Shown: positions 53,480-62,759 of the stretch, one piece after another | How the letters are laid out: the number at the start of each line of letters is the position of its first letter | Position numbering within the stretch: the stretch's first letter is position 1 | From: Desertivirga brevis | GTDB lineage: Bacteria; Bacteroidota; Bacteroidia; Sphingobacteriales; Sphingobacteriaceae | Length of the DNA stretch: 64,000 nt | Direction of reading: 5' to 3' | Assembly (NCBI RefSeq): GCF_017355835.1 | Contig: NZ_JAFEWF010000004.1 | Location: forward strand, 1 to 64,000 | Position numbers and translations under genes: made by a program | Notes under the pieces: generated by a model | The model's input: the letters and a program-made list of their open reading frames with translations, nothing else | Databases searched by the model: none | What the model was told of the DNA's origin: nothing

Positions 53480-55045
53480 ATGAAAAAAATATTCTTCTGG
53501 GCAGTAATTACTCTTTGTTCCCTGTCAGCAAATACAATAGCACAAGAAACATACAATGTTCTGAAATATGGAGCTAAAAATGATAGTTCTAAAATAGCAA
53601 CGCAGGCCATAAAAAAGGCTATTGAGACTGCTTCAAAAGCTGGAGGTGGTACAGTGTATTTTCCTGCGGGAAAGTATCTTACCGGCCCTATTCATTTGAA
53701 GAGTAATATCACCATTTTTATTGATGCCGGAGCTGAGCTTCATTTCAGCGATAACTTCGACGAATATCTAACAATGGTGAAGAGCCGGTATGAAGGGGTA
53801 GATGTGACAAGCTTTTCACCCTTGTTCTATGCCTACAAGGCCGAGAATATTGCAATTAAGGGAAGAGGAATAATTGATGGTCATGGTAAAAAGTGGTGGG
53901 ATTTTGTTGAAGGCTATAAAGAAGGACAACCTCGTTCTAAATGGCAAAAGATCTTTGACGAGAACAACAAGGACATCCTGTTACCTGACGAGCCAAAGCA
54001 GATGAAAAGAGGTTTTTTACGTCCTCCTTTTATCCAGCCAATGTACTGTAAGAACGTTCAAATAGAGGGTATCAGCATCCGTAATTCTCCATTCTGGACA
54101 GTTAATCCTGAGTTTTGTGAGAATGTTACTATAAACGGTGTGACAATTAATAACCCTCATTCTCCAAACACAGACGGTATTAACCCGGAGTCTTGTAACA
54201 ACGTACACATTTCCAACTGTCACATAAGCGTAGGGGACGACTGTATTACCATCAAGTCTGGTAAAGACAAGCCAGGTAGAGCTATGAATGTTCCTGCTCA
54301 AAATTATACGATTACAAATTGTACAATGCTTTCCGGTCATGGAGGTGTTGTGATCGGAAGTGAGATGTCTGGTGGTGTGAAAAAGATTACCATATCCAAC
54401 TGTATTTTCGACGGAACAGATCGCGGTATCCGCATTAAATCTGCAAGAGGAAGAGGTGGTGTTGTTGAAGATATCCGGGTAGATAATATTATCATGAAGA
54501 ATATTAAAGATCAGGCAATCGTTATGGATCTGCAGTACGCAAAGACAGAAGTAGAGCCTGTATCTGAGCGTACCCCTGCTTTCAGAAATATTCACTTTAG
54601 TAATATAACTGCAGAAACAAACGAAGCAGGATATTTGAATGGACTGGAGGAGATGCCTATTGAAAATATAACGTTCAATGATATAAATATGCAGGCAAAG
54701 ACGGGCTTTGTTATTAAACAATCCCGGCACATTGAATTTCATAACGTGGAGGTAAGCACTCAGCAAGGACCAGTAATCAAAGCTGAAAATGTAAGCTACC
54801 TGATTACTAATGGTATTAAAGCGTTTAAGCCGCTTGCTAATACACCTATCCTTGATTTCACCAATGTAAAGGATGCTTTCGTCTATAATGCTTTCCCAGT
54901 AACAGGCACAGATATATATTTGAAGTTAAAGGGTGAGAAGACCTCAGGCATAACTTTAAACGGAAACAATTTCAGGAACGTAAAAACTCCCGTAGAAAAG
55001 GATAAAACCGTTACTGAAAATATAAGCTTAAACTTAGCCAAATAG
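53480..55045 (+). CDS. GH28 polygalacturonase
   Basis: This 521-residue secreted enzyme (signal about 1-21) has a right-handed beta-helix. It opens with the pectate-lyase-like cap GGGTVYFPAGKYLTGPIHLKSNITI. The GH28 catalytic residues are visible: NTD with Asp232, GDD with Asp253 and Asp254, GHGG near residue 286, and RIK in RGIRIKSARG. The family splits alpha-1,4-galacturonic acid bonds in pectin or rhamnogalacturonan. The next gene, a GH95 fucosidase, starts four bases after the stop. Its presence is the main sign that this locus attacks a pectic polymer. Confidence 0.92.
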   Translation: MKKIFFWAVITLCSLSANTIAQETYNVLKYGAKNDSSKIATQAIKKAIETASKAGGGTVYFPAGKYLTGPIHLKSNITIFIDAGAELHFSDNFDEYLTMVKSRYEGVDVTSFSPLFYAYKAENIAIKGRGIIDGHGKKWWDFVEGYKEGQPRSKWQKIFDENNKDILLPDEPKQMKRGFLRPPFIQPMYCKNVQIEGISIRNSPFWTVNPEFCENVTINGVTINNPHSPNTDGINPESCNNVHISNCHISVGDDCITIKSGKDKPGRAMNVPAQNYTITNCTMLSGHGGVVIGSEMSGGVKKITISNCIFDGTDRGIRIKSARGRGGVVEDIRVDNIIMKNIKDQAIVMDLQYAKTEVEPVSERTPAFRNIHFSNITAETNEAGYLNGLEEMPIENITFNDINMQAKTGFVIKQSRHIEFHNVEVSTQQGPVIKAENVSYLITNGIKAFKPLANTPILDFTNVKDAFVYNAFPVTGTDIYLKLKGEKTSGITLNGNNFRNVKTPVEKDKTVTENISLNLAK

Positions 55046-55049
55046 AAAA

Positions 55050-57875
55050 GTGGTTTTGCAACAATTAACAAAAAAGATAACCCAACTAGTAACTGCTGTT
55101 TTTTTAACCAGCAGTTCTTTTGTTTTTGGGCAGGATAACTATACATTATGGTACAAGCAACCTGCTGTAAAATGGACAGATGCTCTTGCAATAGGCAACG
55201 GAAGGATCGGAGGAATGGTGTTTGGAGGTCTGGAAAAAGATCGTATACAATTTAACGAAGAAACACTTTGGAGTGGGGAGCCCAGGAATTACAACCGACA
55301 GGCTGCTTACCAGTACCTCCCGCAGATCCGTCAGTTGCTGGCAGAAGGAAAGCAGAAGGATGCCGAGAAACTTGCCGAGGAGCAGTTTATGGGATTGAAA
55401 AGCAACGAGGGAAAGCGCGAAGCCTGGTTCAATGATATGCGTTCTTTAAAAGGGCTTGATGGTAACCCTGCACTGGCAGATTACAACGATAGTAATTGGA
55501 AAACCTTCCCTGTGCCAACCTACGAAGGATGGGAGAGTGCCGGTTGGGAAGGAATGGATGGAGCTGTGTGGTTTCGCACTTCCTTTAATCTGCCTGCTAA
55601 ATGGACGGGAAAGAATATTGTCCTTGATCTGAACCGGATCCGCGATGAGGATTTTACGTTTGTAAATGGCACGCAGGTAGGTCATACCAGCAGTACTGAG
55701 GGAAGGAAGTACATTATTCCCAAAGGTGTGTTGAAGCCAGGAAAAAACGTCATTTCAATCCAGGTTCTTAACTATACAGATAAGGGAGGAATTGCAGGCT
55801 ACAAAGATACTACGCGACATATAGCTGTTTATCCCGAAGGAACTGAAGCTTCAAAGGGAGTTTCATTGAACGGTCTCTGGAAATACAAGATCCAGAATGA
55901 GGAGCCACCGGCTGTGGGGAAATATCAGGCGGATTATCAACCCTTTGGTGATCTTTTCCTTAATTTTTCGAACACGGGAGCTGCAACTAATTATCGCAGG
56001 GAACTTGACCTTAGTACAGCTATCTCTAAAACAAGTTATACGGTAAATGGGATAGACTTCGTTAGGGAATATTTTGTAAGTCAGCCACAGCAAGCTCTTG
56101 TTGTTCACTTGCATGCAAACAAAGCTGGCAATATAAGTTTTGAGGCAATTCTGGGAACGCCGCATAAGAAATATTCAGTAAGGAAAGTTGATGATCATAC
56201 TTTTGCGCTATCACTTCAGGTTAGAAACGGAGTGTTGCGTGGAGAAAGTTTCCTAAGGATAGAGGCAAAGAATGGAAAGGTTAGTGCAAGCGACAAAGGA
56301 ATCACTGTTGTAAACGCAGACGAAGCAACTTTATACCTTACTGCAGCCACGAATTACGTTAATTACAAAGACGTATCCGGCAATGCAGTTGCAAAGGCAC
56401 AGAGTGATTTAGATAACTTGAAAGGGCTTTCATATGATAAAGTTCGAAATGATCACATAAAAGAATATCAACAGTATTACAATACTTTCTCGGTTAATTT
56501 TGGTGGTAGTGATAATGCTGATCTGCCGACTGATGAGCGTCTTGTGCGCTTCGCCAATGTAAAAGATCCTTCCTTCGTAGCATTATATATGCAGTACGGA
56601 CGGTACTTGTTAATCTCAAGTTCTCGTCCCGGTACCAGGCCAGCAAACCTACAGGGAATTTGGAACGACCTACTGTCTCCGCCATGGGGAAGTAAGTACA
56701 CTACAAATATTAATGCCGAGATGAATTATTGGCCAGCGGAAGTGCTTAATCTTTCACCGATGCACCAGTCGCTCTTCTCCATGATAAAAGATCTGGCAGA
56801 GGCCGGCAAAGAAACAGCGAAGCAATATTATAATGCTGCAGGATGGCTGGTTCACCATAACACAGATATCTGGAGAGGAACAGCGCCAATTAATTCGTCA
56901 ACCCACGGTATTTGGGTAGGCGGCGGAGGTTGGCTTAGTCAGCACCTGTGGGAGCATTATTTGTACACACAGGATAAAGAATTCCTGCGCAATGAAGCGT
57001 ATCCTATTATGAAATCTGCTGCATCCTTCTTCGTAGATTTTCTGGTTAAGGATCCTAAAACAGGCTGGTTGATCAGCACACCATCAAACTCTCCGGAAAA
57101 TGGTGGCCTTGTTGCTGGACCGGCAATGGACCATCAGATCATACGAACACTTTTCAGAAATACTATTGAAGCTGCAAAAGTTTTGAATGTAGATGCTGAG
57201 TTTGTCAGCAATCTTCAAACTAAACTTCCACAAATTGCTCCGAATCAGATCGGTAAATACGGTCAGCTTCAAGAATGGTTAGAAGACAAAGATGATACAA
57301 CAAACAAGCACCGTCATGTTTCGCACCTCTGGGGAGTTCATCCCGGTGATGATATTACATGGAAGAAGAGCCCTGAAGTAATGAAGGCCGCTCGGCAATC
57401 TCTTATTTATAGGGGGGATGAAGCTACAGGCTGGAGCCTTGCATGGAAGATAAATTTCTGGGCTCGCTTTAAGGACGGTGATCATGCCATGGACATGGTC
57501 AAATTGCTATTAAGGCCGGCAAAGGGTAACGCAGGATCTTATACCAATTTGTTCGACGCTCACCCACCTTTCCAGATAGATGGAAATTTTGGTGCGCCTG
57601 CAGGAATTGCGGAAATGTTAGTTCAAACCCATGAAGGATATATTGAACTTTTACCCGCCCTTCCGTCAGACTTGCAAGAGGGAAGTGTAAAAGGTATAAA
57701 AGCTCGGGGAGGCTTTGAATTATCTTTCGACTGGAAAGATGGTAAGCTGCGCAATGTTCAAGTGATTTCTGCTGTTGGTAATAACTGTACACTGAAATAC
57801 GGTTCAAAAGAAATTAGCTTTAAAACGAAAAAAGGGAAGAAGTATACTTTCAATGGGAATTTGAGATCAAGGTAA
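55050..57875 (+). CDS. GH95 alpha-L-fucosidase with an inserted beta-sandwich domain
   Basis: This 941-residue enzyme starts at GTG (55050), opening a signal peptide (ends SSFVFGQ). GH95 hallmarks are LWYKQPAVKWTDALAIGNGRIGGMVFGG at the start, HHNTDIWRG with Asn604 and Asp606, Glu683 in SNSPENGG and Asp844 in PPFQIDGNFG; these match the catalytic residues of the family. Residues about 115-275 hold an extra galactose-binding-like sandwich (VWFRTSFNLPAKWTGKNIVLDL, KPGKNVISIQVLNY) inside the N-terminal domain, which explains the length. GH95 releases alpha-1,2-linked L-fucose (some members galactose). The freed fucose would be taken up by FucP and broken down by the genes at 30314-41555. Confidence 0.92.
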   Translation: MVLQQLTKKITQLVTAVFLTSSSFVFGQDNYTLWYKQPAVKWTDALAIGNGRIGGMVFGGLEKDRIQFNEETLWSGEPRNYNRQAAYQYLPQIRQLLAEGKQKDAEKLAEEQFMGLKSNEGKREAWFNDMRSLKGLDGNPALADYNDSNWKTFPVPTYEGWESAGWEGMDGAVWFRTSFNLPAKWTGKNIVLDLNRIRDEDFTFVNGTQVGHTSSTEGRKYIIPKGVLKPGKNVISIQVLNYTDKGGIAGYKDTTRHIAVYPEGTEASKGVSLNGLWKYKIQNEEPPAVGKYQADYQPFGDLFLNFSNTGAATNYRRELDLSTAISKTSYTVNGIDFVREYFVSQPQQALVVHLHANKAGNISFEAILGTPHKKYSVRKVDDHTFALSLQVRNGVLRGESFLRIEAKNGKVSASDKGITVVNADEATLYLTAATNYVNYKDVSGNAVAKAQSDLDNLKGLSYDKVRNDHIKEYQQYYNTFSVNFGGSDNADLPTDERLVRFANVKDPSFVALYMQYGRYLLISSSRPGTRPANLQGIWNDLLSPPWGSKYTTNINAEMNYWPAEVLNLSPMHQSLFSMIKDLAEAGKETAKQYYNAAGWLVHHNTDIWRGTAPINSSTHGIWVGGGGWLSQHLWEHYLYTQDKEFLRNEAYPIMKSAASFFVDFLVKDPKTGWLISTPSNSPENGGLVAGPAMDHQIIRTLFRNTIEAAKVLNVDAEFVSNLQTKLPQIAPNQIGKYGQLQEWLEDKDDTTNKHRHVSHLWGVHPGDDITWKKSPEVMKAARQSLIYRGDEATGWSLAWKINFWARFKDGDHAMDMVKLLLRPAKGNAGSYTNLFDAHPPFQIDGNFGAPAGIAEMLVQTHEGYIELLPALPSDLQEGSVKGIKARGGFELSFDWKDGKLRNVQVISAVGNNCTLKYGSKEISFKTKKGKKYTFNGNLRSR

Positions 57876-57879
57876 AACA

Positions 57880-60800
57880 ATGAGCAATACAAGATACACA
57901 CTTACGATACTTTTTATTTTTCTTTTCTCTGCTACATTTTCTCAAACTCGTATCGATATATCTCTTGATAATAACTGGCTTACTACAGCTCATGATAAGA
58001 ATCAGGCTGCGCATAATGGTTTTGAGAGAGCCGGATATAAAACAACGAACTGGAAGCAGGTTAATGTGCCCCATAACTGGGACCAGTATCATGGCTACAG
58101 AAGGTTGATGCACGGTAACCGCCATGGCTATGCCTGGTATCGTAAAAACTTTAAGCTGCAAAAAGCAAAAGATGGTAAGAGGTTTTTTCTGTTTTTTGAA
58201 GGCGTGGGTTCCTATGCGACAGTGTTCCTCAACGGGAAAAAAGTAGGCTATCATCCAGGTGGAAGAACCACGTTTACCATTGATGTAACAAATACGATCT
58301 TAACAGATAATAAACCAAATCTTCTGGCTGTTCGGGCTGACCATCCTGCAAACATTCAGGACCTTCCCTGGGTTTGTGGTGGATGCTCTGCTGAAAGGGG
58401 ATTTTCTGAAGGTTCTCAGCCTATGGGTATATTCAGGCCCGTACATCTTATTGTAACCAATGATGTACGCATTGAACCTTTTGGTATTCATGCCTGGAAT
58501 GATACAACCGTAACCGAGAAGTCGGCAAAGATTAATTTCTCCAGCGAGATTAAGAACTACAGCAGTAGGAAAAGAACCTTAACAGTTAGCACTGGAATTC
58601 TCAACAAGAATGGAAAAACGATATTCGAAGAAGGAACGGCTTATTCTGTAGAAGCTGGAAAAACACTAACGGTTAGTGATCAGACACAGCTTAGAGATGT
58701 AACTCTTTGGTCTATTGAGAACCCTTATTTATATACTATCGTTACCCGTATCTACGAAAAAGGTAAACTGCTTGATGAGCAGAGCACGCCTTACGGTATA
58801 CGCTGGATCAGCTGGCCGATTGGAAAGAAGGATCAAAAGCAATTTTTCCTGAACGGGAAGCCGGTGTTTATTAACGGAATTGCAGAGTACGAACATTTAA
58901 TAGGTAATAGCCATGCCTTTACTACAGAACAGGTAAAGAGTCGCGTTATGCAAATTAAAAGCGCAGGCTTCAATGCTTTCAGGGATGCTCACCAACCTCA
59001 TAACTTAAGGTACCATGAATATTGGGATAAAATGGGGATTCTGTGGTGGACCCAAATGGCCGCCCACGTTTGGTACGATACCCCTGCTTTCCGTAAAAAT
59101 TTTAAGGACCTCTTGATAGACTGGGTGAAGGAACGCCGTAATAGCCCTTCTATCGTTTTATGGGGATTGGAAAATGAAAGTACTTTACCAGAAGATTTTG
59201 CGCGTGAATGCACAGAACTAATCCGCAAGCTAGATCCTACCGCATCTTCGCAACGATTGGTCACCACTTGTAACGGAGGCAAAGGAACAGACTGGGATGT
59301 GCCGCAGAACTGGACTGGTACCTATGGCGGCGATCCGAAGATCTATGACCAGGACGTAGAGCGCCAGGTGTTGATCGGCGAGTATGGTGCTTGGCGTACC
59401 CTTGATCTTCATACAGAAGGACCTTTTGTTCAGAACGGAATATTCAGTGAGGACCGGATGACCCAATTAATGGAGATGAAAGTCAAGCTCGCGGAATCGG
59501 CAAAGGATAAAACAACCGGACATTTCTTCTGGCTATTGAACTCTCATGATAACCCTGGCCGGGTACAGGGAGGAGAAGGTTTACGAGAATTAGACAGGAT
59601 CGGCCCTGTTAACTACAAGGGTTTGATGACTCCCTGGGAAGAACCTCTGGACGTCTATTATATGTTCAGAGCTAATTATGCACCAAAAGCAACCGAGCCC
59701 ATGGTGTATATCGTGTCTCATACATGGCCAGATCGGTGGACTAAGCCAGGAAAAAAAGACAGTATCATTATATACTCAAATTGCGATGAAGTTGAGCTAT
59801 TTAATGACGTAGACCAGAGTTCTTTAGGCAGGAGAAAACGAGGAGGAATTGGAACCCATTTTCAATGGGATGGGGTAGATATTAAGTATAATGTTCTCCA
59901 GGCCAAAGGATATGTCGGTGGTAAGGAAGTTGCAACTGATATGATCGTTCTTCATCATTTACCAACTTCGCCAAATTTCGCTAGGCTCTATAAAGATGCT
60001 AAATCTTTGACTGCTCCTCAAAATGGATTTAACTATCTATACAGGGTGAATTGCGGTGGAGCTGACTATAAAGATGAAAATGGAAATATTTGGATGGCTG
60101 ACAGGGCTCGTAAAAATACCAGCTCCTGGGGGTCAACGTCATGGACAAAAGACTTTCCAGGTACTCCCGATTTCTTTGCAAGCCAGAGGAGGATACACGA
60201 CCCAATCAAAGGGAGTAAGGATTGGCCTTTATTCCAGAACTTCCGTTATGGACGTGAAAAGTTAAACTTCGGGTTCCCTGTGAAGGATGGAGAGTATTTT
60301 GTCGAATTGTATTTCACGGAGCCGTGGTGGGGTACTGGAGAGGGAATGGATTGTTCTGGTATGCGCCTTTTTGATGTAGCGATAAATGGAAATGTTGTAT
60401 TGAATGATTTAGATATCTGGAAAGAAGCAGGGCACGATGGAGCACTTAAGAAGACAGTTAAAGTAAAGGTAAGTGGTGGCCAATTGCTTATATCCTTCCC
60501 GGAGGTAAAATCCGGTCAAGCTATACTTTCAGCAATCGCGATTGCCAGCGTAAACCGGTTTGCTACGCCAGCTCCGGCTTCCGCAACTGTAATTCAAAAT
60601 ATATCTGATAAGAGCGCAGTTGGACAAGGTTGGATGGATACAGGCAATAAAATATTTGCCGACACTGAATCCCGTTTTGTATCTCTGCCATCCAACTTGT
60701 ATGGCGCAGAGTGGATCAAGACAAGCAGCAAAGCAAGTAACGCCTTTACATTCAAGGTAGGCGAGGAAGCTGATGTTTTTGTTGGATGGGACACTGGTGT

Positions 60801-61395
60801 TCAAACCCCCGCCTGGTTGAAAGATTATGAGGCTACAGGTGCACAAATAGCGACCACTGGCGAAAATGACAGAAACTATAATGTATTCAGAAAAAGATTT
60901 AAAAAGGCGGAGACTGTAGCCCTGGATGCACAGCAAAAACCAGGGTGTTTAGTTGTGGCGGTATTACCAGCAACTATGCTTGAACCTGCCCACGATCTAA
61001 AGAAAGCAATTTCTTATAAAGCTACAGAAGCAAAATTTATAGGTACAGGTCTTGGTAAAGCTGATTTCCTTGGCAAAGAGCGGGCTAAGTTCTCTAAAGC
61101 AGTTGGTGATGTTCTTGAATGGACCATTAATACGGGCGTAGGGGATACTTATTCTTTAACAGTAAAGTATCATAACCCCTATCAAAAAACGCTTAAGGCA
61201 CAGATTGAGCTGATAGCGCAAGATGGAACTGTGTTGAAGAAGCCTGAAACCATAGAATTGGCATCAACTAAGGAGGGTAAGTGGAATTATGTGACTACGA
61301 ACACCGGTACTATGATCAATGCAGGAACGTATAAGGTTAGAATGATTGCTGTAGACACAGAAGGTGTATATGTAGATCAGTTAGACGTTCAATAA
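57880..61395 (+). CDS. GH2 family beta-glycosidase with malectin-like domain, probable beta-galactosidase
   Basis: This is a 1171-residue secreted enzyme (signal about 1-22). The GH2 order is sandwich domain (about 25-200), immunoglobulin-like domain (200-310) and catalytic barrel (310-610), with acid/base Glu433 in WGLENEST and nucleophile Glu501 in LIGEYGAW. A malectin-like domain (about 715-890, YRVNCGGADYKDENGNIW) and two further beta domains follow. Beta-galactosidase is the most likely activity, removing galactose exposed after defucosylation, though other GH2 activities cannot be excluded. It is the last gene of the enzyme run and is followed by a good terminator. Confidence 0.88.
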   Translation: MSNTRYTLTILFIFLFSATFSQTRIDISLDNNWLTTAHDKNQAAHNGFERAGYKTTNWKQVNVPHNWDQYHGYRRLMHGNRHGYAWYRKNFKLQKAKDGKRFFLFFEGVGSYATVFLNGKKVGYHPGGRTTFTIDVTNTILTDNKPNLLAVRADHPANIQDLPWVCGGCSAERGFSEGSQPMGIFRPVHLIVTNDVRIEPFGIHAWNDTTVTEKSAKINFSSEIKNYSSRKRTLTVSTGILNKNGKTIFEEGTAYSVEAGKTLTVSDQTQLRDVTLWSIENPYLYTIVTRIYEKGKLLDEQSTPYGIRWISWPIGKKDQKQFFLNGKPVFINGIAEYEHLIGNSHAFTTEQVKSRVMQIKSAGFNAFRDAHQPHNLRYHEYWDKMGILWWTQMAAHVWYDTPAFRKNFKDLLIDWVKERRNSPSIVLWGLENESTLPEDFARECTELIRKLDPTASSQRLVTTCNGGKGTDWDVPQNWTGTYGGDPKIYDQDVERQVLIGEYGAWRTLDLHTEGPFVQNGIFSEDRMTQLMEMKVKLAESAKDKTTGHFFWLLNSHDNPGRVQGGEGLRELDRIGPVNYKGLMTPWEEPLDVYYMFRANYAPKATEPMVYIVSHTWPDRWTKPGKKDSIIIYSNCDEVELFNDVDQSSLGRRKRGGIGTHFQWDGVDIKYNVLQAKGYVGGKEVATDMIVLHHLPTSPNFARLYKDAKSLTAPQNGFNYLYRVNCGGADYKDENGNIWMADRARKNTSSWGSTSWTKDFPGTPDFFASQRRIHDPIKGSKDWPLFQNFRYGREKLNFGFPVKDGEYFVELYFTEPWWGTGEGMDCSGMRLFDVAINGNVVLNDLDIWKEAGHDGALKKTVKVKVSGGQLLISFPEVKSGQAILSAIAIASVNRFATPAPASATVIQNISDKSAVGQGWMDTGNKIFADTESRFVSLPSNLYGAEWIKTSSKASNAFTFKVGEEADVFVGWDTGVQTPAWLKDYEATGAQIATTGENDRNYNVFRKRFKKAETVALDAQQKPGCLVVAVLPATMLEPAHDLKKAISYKATEAKFIGTGLGKADFLGKERAKFSKAVGDVLEWTINTGVGDTYSLTVKYHNPYQKTLKAQIELIAQDGTVLKKPETIELASTKEGKWNYVTTNTGTMINAGTYKVRMIAVDTEGVYVDQLDVQ

Positions 61396-61414
61396 TATTT
61401 GAAGTTAAAGGCAG

Positions 61415-61460
61415 GCCTGGCTGTATTGGAAAACAATTTCAGTCAGGCTTGTTTGTTTAT
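61415..61460 (+). terminator. terminator of the enzyme operon
   Basis: GCCTGGCTG (61415-61423) pairs with CAGTCAGGC (61440-61448, one G-U pair), with ATTG/CAAT stacked inside, and TTGTTTGTTT follows. The ATG of the next gene lies right after it at 61463. Confidence 0.8.
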
Positions 61461-61462
61461 TA

Positions 61463-61834
61463 ATGTTATGTCAATTACCAGAAACTAAACAAGATCTATT
61501 GGCTGTGCGGGTAAACGATGTTTTAAGCACAGAAGATCTTCAACTGTACAAGCAGTTGATAAATGCGATAATTGCTAAGTACGGATCCGTGCGCCTGTAT
61601 TTTGAAATGAAAGAGTTTAAAGGCTGGGAACCTCTTGGTTTTTTAGAGAACGGCTTATTTGACCTTTTACACGGGATCAATTTTAACCGGGTAGCTATGG
61701 TCGGTGAGAAGGAATGGCAGCATTGGGCTGCACGCCTCGCTTCACCGGTTAAGAAAAAAGGCATCAGGTACTTTGATCTTAAAGACAAGGATAAAGCGAT
61801 TCATTGGCTGGAGGAGGATCCTGATAAAAAGTAA
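61463..61834 (+). CDS. SpoIIAA-like (STAS-type) protein
   Basis: This 123-residue cytosolic protein is of the SpoIIAA-like/DUF3478 type: VRVNDVLSTEDLQLYKQLINAIIAKYGSVRLYFEMKEFKGW at the start and FNRVAMVGEKEWQHWAARLASP in the middle are its usual segments. The fold is related to STAS domains, but the serine phosphorylation site is not expected and the role is unknown. The ATG at 61463 lies inside the terminator tail of the previous operon, so the gene must be read from a promoter within the GH2 gene or its end, or by read-through. Confidence 0.82.
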   Translation: MLCQLPETKQDLLAVRVNDVLSTEDLQLYKQLINAIIAKYGSVRLYFEMKEFKGWEPLGFLENGLFDLLHGINFNRVAMVGEKEWQHWAARLASPVKKKGIRYFDLKDKDKAIHWLEEDPDKK

Positions 61835-61974
61835 CTCATTCTCCCTCTTTATAAAATATCACCCGGGAGGCAGCGATAGGAACGGTTGACGCATTTCTCC
61901 CTGAAATAGTCGTATCTCCCCCTCATTCTACATCTCATTAAAGACTTATCTTTAATCTTCATTAAACACTAATT

Positions 61975-62346
61975 ATGGACCGTAAAGCTGAAACTGTAGA
62001 AGAGTATATTAACTGTTTTAGTGAAGAAGTTCAATGTATTCTTAGGAAGATACAAGAGTGTATTCAAATGGTTGTACCCGAAGCAACGGAGACGATAAGC
62101 TACGGAATCCCCACTTTCAAGCTTGCTAACAAATCACTTGTTCATTTTGCGGCTTTCAAAAAACATATTGGGTTTTATGCACTTCCTGAAGGGAATACTG
62201 CCTTTGCTGAAGAACTGAAAAGCTATAAAGTGGGGAAGGGCTCTATACAATTTCCTCTGACTAAACCTATTCCTTACGACCTGATTAAGGAGATGGTGCT
62301 GTTTAGAGTGGATGAGCTAAATAATATTCACATGTCAAAGAACTAA
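61975..62346 (+). CDS. DUF1801 (YdhG-like, frataxin-fold) protein
   Basis: This 123-residue cytosolic protein has the DUF1801 signature: MVVPEATETISYGIPTFKLANKSLVHFAAFKKHIGFYALPEG, then GSIQFPLTKPIPYDLIKEMVLFR near the end. Relatives have been called iron chaperones by fold similarity, but function is unproven. It stands alone with a 140-nt gap before it and a repeat-rich gap after it, and shows no link to the glycan genes. Confidence 0.87.
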   Translation: MDRKAETVEEYINCFSEEVQCILRKIQECIQMVVPEATETISYGIPTFKLANKSLVHFAAFKKHIGFYALPEGNTAFAEELKSYKVGKGSIQFPLTKPIPYDLIKEMVLFRVDELNNIHMSKN

Positions 62347-62434
62347 AACCGGTTCTGCTTGCAACTACCCGTATTTGCGAAGCATGATACAAAAATACTT
62401 CAATTTTGGGCATATCCAGGACTGCAAACCTCCC

Positions 62435-62480
62435 TTGCGGCTTTTTGCGGTGATTTGCGGACATTTGCGGCGAATTGCGG
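62435..62480. repeat. five TTGCGG repeats at 10-bp spacing
   Basis: TTGCGG occurs at 62435, 62445, 62455, 62465 and 62475, each separated by four variable bases, giving a strict 10-bp period close to one DNA helical turn. The stretch lies between the DUF1801 gene and the symporter gene. Reading frames across it (such as 62359-62646) have poor protein-like composition and were left out. Confidence 0.85.
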
Positions 62481-62487
62481 AAGGATT

Positions 62488-62580
62488 GGTACTTTCTTCG
62501 GGAACTGTTCGGGACAAAGGGGTACTTTGTTCGGAAAATTGAGGGGCTTTCCCGAACCTGCCCCGAACCTGTCTCGAAGC
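62488..62580. repeat. TTCGGG / CCCGAA repeat patch
   Basis: GGTACTTT-C/G-TTCGG occurs at 62488 and again at 62521 as a near-perfect 14-base direct repeat. GTTCGGG (62507-62513) is matched in inverted form by CCCGAAC (62551-62557 and 62562-62568), so a stem can form. It follows directly behind the TTGCGG array. Confidence 0.7.
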
Positions 62581-62759
62581 TGGTTCCTATTTGGATCCTA
62601 TTTTCTATCATCCTGTCTCGTCCTGAGAAGGGAACATTGGATGTAAAAAAATCTTAAGATAATATCGTATAGTATATAGAAAAAATGCTATATAAAAGGG
62701 CATCCTTCACAATTGATATTTGTTTAACTAAATTAGCCAGTTAAGAATTGTATTAAACA

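Noticed and set aside
54017..54766. A 249-codon minus-strand frame inside the polygalacturonase gene
   Set aside because: It is antisense to a clear GH28 gene and is rich in Ser, Cys, His and Ile with no family features.
62359..62646. A 95-codon plus-strand frame over the repeat patch
   Set aside because: It is produced by the TTGCGG and TTCGGG repeats and has no protein family features.
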